64,000 bases of DNA from positions 4,399,239-4,463,238 of the forward strand of contig OX457061.1 in the NCBI GenBank assembly GCA_949752795.1. Reading direction: 5' to 3'. The position numbers were made by a program, and so were the translations under genes. Below the pieces are notes generated by a model. The model saw nothing but the letters and a program-made list of their open reading frames with translations, was not told the DNA's origin and ran no database searches. Within the stretch, counting starts at the first letter, position 1, and every line of letters begins with the position of its first letter. The DNA is from Hyperoodon ampullatus (lineage: Eukaryota; Chordata; Mammalia; Artiodactyla; Ziphiidae). This document shows, one piece after another, positions 57,101-64,000 of this stretch.

Positions 57101-57412
57101 CGTCGTCTGCACTGCCGTCCCGTGTGAGCTCTTCCGAGTCTGGGCGCTGCGTAGTTTCGGTGGGAGTGAGTGGGGTGTCTCGCTACAGAAAGTCTCTGTC
57201 CACTCGGCGCTCCCTGCTTCCTCCTGCTGGGGTTCGTGCCTTTGGAGAGTGTGCCCCTCCCGAGTGGCCACCTGAGCCCTCCCTGCCCCACCTGAAGGCG
57301 ATGGAGCGCTGACAGCCAGCCAGAGGGGACTTTGCCGTCCTCCCCACCTTCCAGGAGCAACGATGTGCCAAGACCCGTGTGGCCCAGAAGGAATCGGGCC
57401 CGAGGCTCGAAG
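57101..57412 (+). other. SETX: SETX intron 1, GC-rich start
   Basis: Continuing GC-rich sequence after the donor, with no coding exon. Long frames here merely follow composition. Confidence 0.45.
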
Positions 57413-57653
57413 GAAGAAGAACCCGGGCTTCCCTGGTGGCGCAGTGGTTGAGAGTCCGCCTGCCGATGCAGGGGACACGGGTTCGTGCCCTGGTCCGGGA
57501 GGATCCCACATGCCGCGGAGCGGCTGGGCCCGTGAGCCATGGCCGCTGAGCCTGCGCGTCCGGAGCCTGTGCTCCGCAACGGGAGAGGCCACAGCAGTGA
57601 GAGGCCCGCGTACCGCAAAAAAAAAAAAAAAAAAAAAAAAAGAAGAAGAACCC
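57413..57653 (+). mobile_element. CHR SINE, type A, in SETX intron 1
   Basis: The body 57425-57641 has a poly(A) of about 25. The perfect 12-bp TSD gaagaagaaccc is at 57413-57424 and 57642-57653. It lies about 490 bp after the exon 1 donor. Confidence 0.93.
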
Positions 57654-58107
57654 ACGGCTGGTCAGTTAAAGCGGCAGAGATGTTAGCTACTGACGATCCT
57701 AGGGCTGAACTCACCTGCTAATTGGGGGACTTTCTGACAAAGTGCCTCGCTGTCCCCAGCGTGGGGACGAGGTCTCCCGTGGAGCCACTCTCCCTGTGGA
57801 GTCAGAATGGCAGTTGCACTGTTTTTTCGTTCCTTGTAGACCCACAGGCACGTTGTCTAACCTCTGGGAGCTTGAGCTCTGTCATCAAATGGTAATATTT
57901 GGTGGTTCTTTATAAGGATTGATGTGAAACCCAAGTGAGAGAGCGAGTCTAAAAACCACTTCCTCAGTTTTGTTTTGTTTTGCTTTTTCAGAAATGTTCT
58001 TTTGGGGGCCAGAGTCTGGTTATATATGAATGCAGATCCTCACCCATTCTCAAATAAACCCAGGAATCTCACTGAGAGGATCACTTCTCTGTAGACCATT
58101 ACCCCAG
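57654..58107 (+). other. SETX: SETX intron 1, unclassified
   Basis: No repeat or exon is recognised with confidence. A further untranslated exon cannot be excluded. Confidence 0.35.
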
Positions 58108-58335
58108 GTAATTATTTGTTGTTGTTTTTTAAATTTTAAATGTTTAAATATTTTTATTATTTATTTGGTTGCATTGGGTCTTAGTTGCGGCAGGCAGGCT
58201 CCTTAGTTGTGGCATGCGAACTCTTAGTTGTGGCGTGCATGTGGGATAGACCAGGGATCGAACCTGGGCCCCCTGCATTGGCAGCGCGGAGTCTTAACCA
58301 GTGTGCCACCAGGGACGTGTCGGTAGTTATTTGTT
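58108..58335 (-). mobile_element. Short CHR SINE (variant with duplicated 'cttagttgtggc' module)
   Basis: The body 58121-58322 is reversed. TSD gtaattatttgtt / gtagttatttgtt, one mismatch. Confidence 0.87.
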
Positions 58336-58641
58336 AAATAAACATTTAAGACTTTTTTTTCAGGCACTTAATATGTGCCAAGCACTGAAAAGTAAAAAAA
58401 AAAAAAAAAAAAAATACAGAACGGATCCTTTCCTCCTAACAGACTCAGAATTGCTGAGGATGGAACTTGTAGGTGAGAGACAGATAAGTAAACAACAGCT
58501 CAGCCTAACATGGTAAATGCAGTGATAGAGACCATGTACAAAGTCCTGAGGGGATAGAGAAAAAAGTCATCAGAGACAGACTGGAAGGGAGGGAATGAGT
58601 CAGACAAGCCCCCAGGCATGATGATGCTCAGAGGTAGTTCT

Positions 58642-58842
58642 CAAATCTGGTTCCCCCCACCCCCGCAATATTTACTTATTTATTTATTTTGGCTGCGCTG
58701 GGTCTTAGTTGTGACTTTCGAACTCTCAGCGGCGGCATGCATGTGGGATCTAGTTCCCCGACCAGGGATCGAACCCCAGCCCCCTGCATTGGGAGTGCAG
58801 AGTCTTACCCCCTGGACCACCAGGGAAGTCCCCCAAATCTGG
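58642..58842 (-). mobile_element. Short CHR SINE (variant)
   Basis: The body 58651-58833 is reversed ('ggctgcgctgggtcttagttgtgac', 'gatcgaaccccagcccc', '...ggaccaccagggaagtccc'). TSD caaatctgg at 58642-58650 and 58834-58842. Confidence 0.85.
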
Positions 58843-59577
58843 CTTTTTATCAGACTTACTATTGGAGTGTTATTTAGAACGAATCTGAATTTTATCAGCG
58901 GTATCTCATCATCTGCTTTGCTTTTTTTTTTTTTCTTCCCAAGTTCCTTTGGTGAGTCTGATGCGCATTCAGGGTTAAGAACCAGGCAAAGGTATGAAGA
59001 GTAGGTGTTAAAGGCAGATGGAAGAGCTTCCATAAAGGCAGGTAATGCCAAACACCAGGAAGCATTTTAGGAAGTGCAAGTGAGGGGGAATGGCAAGAGA
59101 TGATGCTGAAGCCAGGTCATGGAGAGCCTTGTGTGGTGAGGTCAAAAATTTTAATTTTATCGGCCAAAGGTAGAGGAGTCATTTGTGCTTTTAGAGTCTG
59201 GTTTTTGCTTTGGCCTTTGGCAGCATTTTGGAGGAAGAACTGATGGTGGATCAAACAAGAGGCAGATCATTTAGGTTTCTTCTGTAATCCAGACAAATAA
59301 TGAAAATGCATTGAACTAAGGAAATGGCAGTCTCACTGAGAGTAAAGTACAGAGGTAATCAAGGTGGTAGACTCTATAGAACTTGTAGAGATGGGGGCTA
59401 AGGGAGGATAGTATAGAATTCACAGGTTACTGGTTTGAAAAGTGAAGTCATGGTAATACCGTGGATATAGAGAATACAGGACAGATAACACATTGACGGG
59501 AAGGACTTTGTTCTGTTCTGGTCCTGTTTACTTTGAGGCAACTGTCAAGTGAGTATAGATTCACTCTACAGTTGGAT
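58843..59577 (+). other. SETX: SETX intron 1, unclassified
   Basis: No gene or confident repeat; T run at 58921-58934. Confidence 0.4.
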
Positions 59578-59755
59578 ATTGAGTACGGTCAGCCTTCCAT
59601 ATCTTTGGGTTTCCCATCTGTGGATATAGAGGGCCAACTGTTCCCTGTACTCCACTGTTTTATGGAAGGGACTCGAGCATCTGCAGATTTTGGTATGCAT
59701 GGGGGGGACTCCTGGAACCAATCCCCTGCAGATACTGAAGGGCAGCTGTGTATCT
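59578..59755. mobile_element. Tigger-type MITE relic
   Basis: 'ggtcagccttccatatctttggg', 'gggactcgagcatctgcagattttggtatgcatggggg' and 'ctggaaccaatcccctgcagatactgaagg' are the two ends of a TcMar-Tigger non-autonomous element, internally deleted. The overlapping 78-codon frame is not a gene. Confidence 0.75.
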
Positions 59756-60077
59756 TTGTGGAATTCTAGGCTAGGCTCTCATTTATTGAGAAGCTGAAAC
59801 ACAAACATGGCATTGAGTCTTACCTACGTTCTCAGTCTTTGGGAAGCTTCATTATAAATAGTAGTTGAAGAAATAGGTTGAATTGTCACCCACAAAGAAG
59901 ATATTGAATGAAGGGATAGAGTCCTGAGGACAAACCTTTGGAAATTTTGATATGAAACAGGGGGGAAAGGAACAGATGATTATGGGGGCTGGGTAGAGGA
60001 AGTGAGAGAAGAATGGTGTGTTGTCGTAGCTAAGGAATACATGGTGAGCAGTTTCATATGCTTTAGAGGAGTCCAGT

Positions 60078-60284
60078 AAAGAACCTATTGGAGGGCTTCC
60101 CTGGTGGCGCAGTGGTTGAGAGTCCGCCTGCTAATGCAGGGAACGCGGGTTCGTGCCCCGGTCCGGGAAGATCCCACATGCCGCGGAGCGGCTGGGCCCG
60201 TGAGCCGTGGCCGCTGAGCCTGCGCGTCCGGAGCCTGTGCTCCGCAACGGGAGAGGCCACAGCGGTGAGAGGCCCGCGTACCGC

Positions 60285-60315
<31 letters not shown>

Positions 60316-60323
60316 CTATTGGA
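60078..60323 (+). mobile_element. CHR SINE, type A
   Basis: The body 60093-60308 has a poly(A) of about 26. The perfect 15-bp TSD aaagaacctattgga is at 60078-60092 and 60309-60323. Confidence 0.94.
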
Positions 60324-60435
60324 TTTGGTATTAAAGAGATTATTAGGGACTTTTGTGAAAACATTCAGTGAAACATAAGGTAGAAACCAGAGTGCAAAGG
60401 AGCTAAAGAAGTGAATCTAAATTATTTTTTCAAGG

Positions 60436-60580
60436 GGAGTTCCCTGGTGGTCCAGTGGTTAGGACTTGGCGCTTTCACAGCCGTGGCCCGGGTTCAATCC
60501 CTCGTCAGGGATCTAAACTAAGATCCCTCGAGCCGCTCAGCGTGGCCGAGGAAAAAAATAAATAAATAAAAGCAATTGTG
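60436..60580 (+). mobile_element. Short CHR SINE
   Basis: 'agttccctggtggtccagtggttaggac', 'gggttcaatccctcgtcaggga', 'agatccctcgagccgctcagcgtggcc', A/T tail. TSD unclear. Confidence 0.85.
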
Positions 60581-61320
60581 AAGAGGTTTAAAATAAATAA
60601 GTAAATAAATTTTCAAAAAGTTTAGCTAGGAAGGGTAGAAGAAAGTGATTGTTATTTGAAGTTTCTGGCCAGCTATTATTGATAAATGATATCCCCTGGA
60701 TAAGTCAATAGAAAATTACAGTTATACCTCTGGTGAAGCATCCTATGTTACTAGCAAAAAAACTGTCTCTCTGATGCACAGGAGCCGCTCTTATTTCTGT
60801 CATGCAGCTTGAGGATTCCCTGGACCCCCCCATTTGTGGTTCAGTAATGATTCCAAGCAGTAAAAACACTGATGAAATTAACAAAACTGTCCTCCAGAAG
60901 AACTGAATTGTGCAAAAATTTGCAAAATTCATAGTCATCTACCAGCAGTTTTCCCTTAAAAGAAAAATTTCAGTATACCCTGTTCAGAATTTTTTGGGCT
61001 TAGCTATCAGGCTGATGATGATTTTAGTTTTAGGAACATAACCACACCCACTTATGGCCTTTTGAGAGGAACTATGGAAACATGTTTCTATTGTTGATGT
61101 GCTATAGCACTGTTCTCTCTGTTTTCTAAATTCCATGGCACTTATCTGTTATATGGCAGTAACTCCTATCTACTTTGAGAAAATTTAGTTTTGCTTTCTG
61201 GAATGTGGAAGTAGGCTAGCTCTCTGAGTGAGTGAAATAAAAAGCAGACTCCATAATTTTTTTACTAGAAGGTTTATTTTGCTAACTAACTTCTCTGTTA
61301 ATAATTATTTTAAAGTATAC
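60581..61320 (+). other. SETX: SETX intron 1, unclassified
   Basis: No exon or recognised repeat. Confidence 0.4.
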
Positions 61321-61556
61321 AACATTTTGGGCTTCCCTGGTGGCGCAGTGGTTGAGAGTCCGCCTGCCGATGCAGGGGACACGGGTTCGTGCCCCGGTCC
61401 GGGAAGATCCCACATGTTGTGGAGCGGCTGGGCCTGTGAGCCATGGCCGCTGAGCCTGCGCGTCCGGAGCCTGTGCTCCGCAACGGGAGAGGCCACAGCG
61501 GTGAGAGGCCCGTGTACCGCAAAAAAAAAAAACAAACAAACAAAAAAAAACATTTT
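61321..61556 (+). mobile_element. CHR SINE, type A
   Basis: The body 61329-61548 has an A-rich tail with CAAA units. Short TSD aacatttt at 61321-61328 and 61549-61556. Confidence 0.9.
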
Positions 61557-63020
61557 ATTTGTACTTCAGTACCTTGATTTTTTCAACATTGCAGTTGACT
61601 GCAGTCTTGTTTCCTGCCCAAGTCAAGCTTGAAACAATTGATGTTTGAGAAATCCCGTGAGTTTCAGTTTCTGTTCTTGCATCGTCTAGAAGGGTGAAAC
61701 TTGTTGAATTAGATTACATCACTGGAAAAACACAGCTTCTGCAGACTTTTAACTTCCTGGTATTATATTACTGGTTTTTCAAGTATAAGAAGTTCTTTGA
61801 ATGAAATTTATATTCTGCAGAAACATAGTGTCTATTCTGTTACTTCATATTCCCTAGTTTGCAGCACCCTTAGAAAATGTAATTGAATTAGAATTAGTGT
61901 TAGGAAAGGGCAGGACTCTCCAGCTGAACTAGCATATTACTTTTTTTATTTTTCACACGAGGACTGTGTAACTCATGTTATCTTTCTGCTCTACTTTTCA
62001 GGAAGCTCCTAAATTAGGACCTAGTGAAATTAAATTTCTTCTAAATAAGTTTTGATTTCTCTCCCTTTTTAAATTGCCTTCTAAAATGTCTTTTTCTTTA
62101 TACTTTAATGTTGAAAGCTGCCCTAAATTCTTTTCAGAAGCATGAAGAAAGTATACAGTTAATATTTAATGAATTTTAAAAATCAGTTCACAAGACAAAT
62201 ACATGTTTTTGATTGTACAGAAATTATAAATACTGTCAAGATGTGATCAGTTTCCCATTAGCAGAACTTACTATTCACTCTGAATTTTTGGGTGATAATG
62301 CATTCAAAAACTTAACATTGTCAAGTTTCTGTACCCAAGTATTCAATGACTTGGGTCATGTTTCTTAACCTTTTATTGTCCCTTCTCCCTCTCTGAAAGG
62401 AAACGTTTAAGACATTTCTTTCCTATGAATTTTAGTACCACCAATATATTATATACTTCTTTACGTAATGTACACGTACCTGTGCTTTATACGTAAAAAG
62501 AGTAGGATGTGTTCCACTAACCGGTTTTCATCTCCTTGAGGATGATGTCACTCCTGATGAGAGTGCATGGATTAGGTTCATCCAGTTAGGAAATGAACTT
62601 CATTGGGTTTACAGTTGGGTTTGTAACTTTTTTCCCGTTAGGCTGATATACATTCATTGGATAATGAAGGTCAAGTTTTCAAGATCGGTTTTGTTGGGTA
62701 ATTTCCTGGCCCAATTCCCAATAAAATGGTTCCATATGATAGAACACTTGGTTCGATTTCCCTTGGGTGTGGTTTTCTTCTTTTTTGTCAAAGACTGGCT
62801 AATAGCTGTTTGGATAATACCTTGAGTTTGTCTGATGTTTTTCGCATGAATAGACTGGGGTTGTGGGTTTGGGGAAGCATACTGCAGAGTTGAAGTTCCT
62901 GCCTCATCACATTGTGTCAGGGGTTACCAACACGACTTAACCACTGGTGATGTTAACCTTGATCACTTGGTTTGAGGTTGTGTTTACCAGGTGTCTCCAC
63001 CGTAAGTGTGATTTTCACTT
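61557..63020 (+). other. SETX: SETX intron 1, repeat-poor block
   Basis: About 1.5 kb with no SINE or L1 that I recognise and no coding exon. I looked for the senataxin start (MSTCCWCTPGG) and did not find it. Confidence 0.4.
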
Positions 63021-63341
63021 TGCATACTTTCTTTTTTTTTTTTTTTATAAATTTATTTATTTATTTTAGGCTGTGTTGGGTTTTCATTTCTGTGCGAGGG
63101 CTTTCTCTAGTTGTGGCAAGCGGGGGCCACTCTTCATTGCGCTGCGCGGGCCTCTCACTGTCGCGGCCTCTCGTTGCGGAACACAGGCTCCAGACGCGCA
63201 GGCTCAGTAGTTGTGGCTCACGGGCCCAGCTGCTGCGCGGCATGTGGGATCTTCCCAGAGCAGGGCTCGAACCCGTGTCCCCTGCATTGGCAGGCAGATT
63301 CTCAACCACTGTGCCACCAGGGAAGCCCTGCATACTTTCTT
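63021..63341 (-). mobile_element. CHR SINE intermediate between types A and B
   Basis: The body 63034-63328 is reversed, with the perfect 13-bp TSD tgcatactttctt. It has the type B tail (ggctgtgttgggttttcatttc) and type A middle (gcgcgggcctctcactgtcgc, caggctccagacgcgcaggctc). Confidence 0.9.
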
Positions 63342-63668
63342 ATTTGGAAGTGTTTCATCAAGTCCAGCCCTCACTCAAGATAGGGTGGGATTAAGCTCCA
63401 CTTCCTGGAATGGGGAGTATCTGTATATATTATTAGCAATTCTTCTATAAGGAAAGTCGGTTCCTTCCCCCACATTTGTTTATTCATTCATTTGTATCAG
63501 TATGGATTCATGTATATTTATACTGTGGGTTATAATCCAATATTACATTATTTTGTTATTCAGATTGTTTCAGCTTTGGCCACTGGGAGCTCTTTCAGGT
63601 TGGTGGCTAATATGTCCCTTTGACATGCCCCCATCCTTTTGTATTTTGAGCACTTTGTTTCTGTTCCG
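63342..63668 (+). other. SETX: SETX intron 1, unclassified
   Basis: No gene or repeat is recognised. Confidence 0.35.
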
Positions 63669-64000
63669 GGCTTCCCTGGTGGCTCAGTGGTTGAGAGTCC
63701 GCCTGCCAGTGCAGGGGACACGGGTTCGAGCCCTGGTCCTGGAAGATCCCACATGCTGTGGAGCAACTGGGCCTGTGCACCGCAACTACTGAGCCTGCGC
63801 TATAGAGCCTGCGAGCCGCAACTACTGAGCCTGTGCTCTAGAGCCCTAGAGCCACAACTACTGAGACCACATGCCACAACTACTGAGGCCCACGCACCTA
63901 GAGCCCGTGCTCCACAACGAGAGAGGCCACCGCAGTGAGAAGACCATGCACCACAACAAATAGTGGCCTCTGCTCTCTGCAGCTGGAGAAAGCCAGCGTG
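63669..64000 (+). mobile_element. CHR SINE, type B, expanded, cut by the window end
   Basis: The head is at 63669. The middle holds extra copies of the 'gagccgcaactactgagcctg' module (63774-63890), making it longer than other type B copies. The tail lies beyond the window. Confidence 0.88.

Noticed and set aside
57361..57720. Possible second SETX exon
   Set aside because: Most of it is a type A SINE with a perfect TSD; I found no acceptor/donor pair worth calling.
59533..59769. 78-codon frame
   Set aside because: It lies over a Tigger MITE relic.

Overview
This is mammalian nuclear DNA, most likely from a whale or dolphin. It is packed with tRNA-derived CHR SINEs, the family shared by cetaceans, hippos and ruminants. 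Many copies are near-identical, with long A tails and perfect target-site duplications (TSDs). I see no BovB/Bov-tA repeats of ruminants and no PRE-1 of pigs. Genes are split by long introns with GT-AG borders.

Three neighbouring genes are recognisable, in the order known from human 9q34 but with the window reversed. (1) CFAP77, minus strand: its first coding exon (64 codons) lies at 14750-14941 in a CpG island, and the first 14.7 kb is read as its intron 1. (2) TTF1, plus strand: a complete gene with a non-coding first exon ending near 17666, ten coding exons between 21230 and 48874, and an AATAAA at 48933. The ten exons join without any frame break into a 763-residue RNA polymerase I termination factor. 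(3) SETX, plus strand: only the CpG-island promoter and a non-coding first exon (donor at 56936) are inside; 56936-64000 is its intron 1 and no senataxin coding exon was found.

CFAP77 and TTF1 are divergent, about 2.7 kb apart. TTF1 and SETX are head-to-tail, about 7.8 kb apart. The TTF1 and SETX promoters carry the same 13-base ETS/CRE-like word.

Most other sequence is mobile-element debris. The main element is a LINE-1 in TTF1 intron 5, antisense to the gene (27955-33792), with both ORFs open, a 16-bp perfect TSD and a two-part A tail. Around it are some 35 CHR SINEs of three subtypes, older L1 3' ends, MIR/L2 relics and a few DNA-transposon relics.

The best candidates for something new are the intact L1, a young SINE whose differences are almost all A-to-G on its sense strand (51939-52145), SINE insertions that carry extra 3' sequence inside their TSDs, and SINEs intermediate between two subtypes. 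Repeat names come from memory of family consensus sequences; no database was searched. All alignments, counts and exon borders were done by eye.
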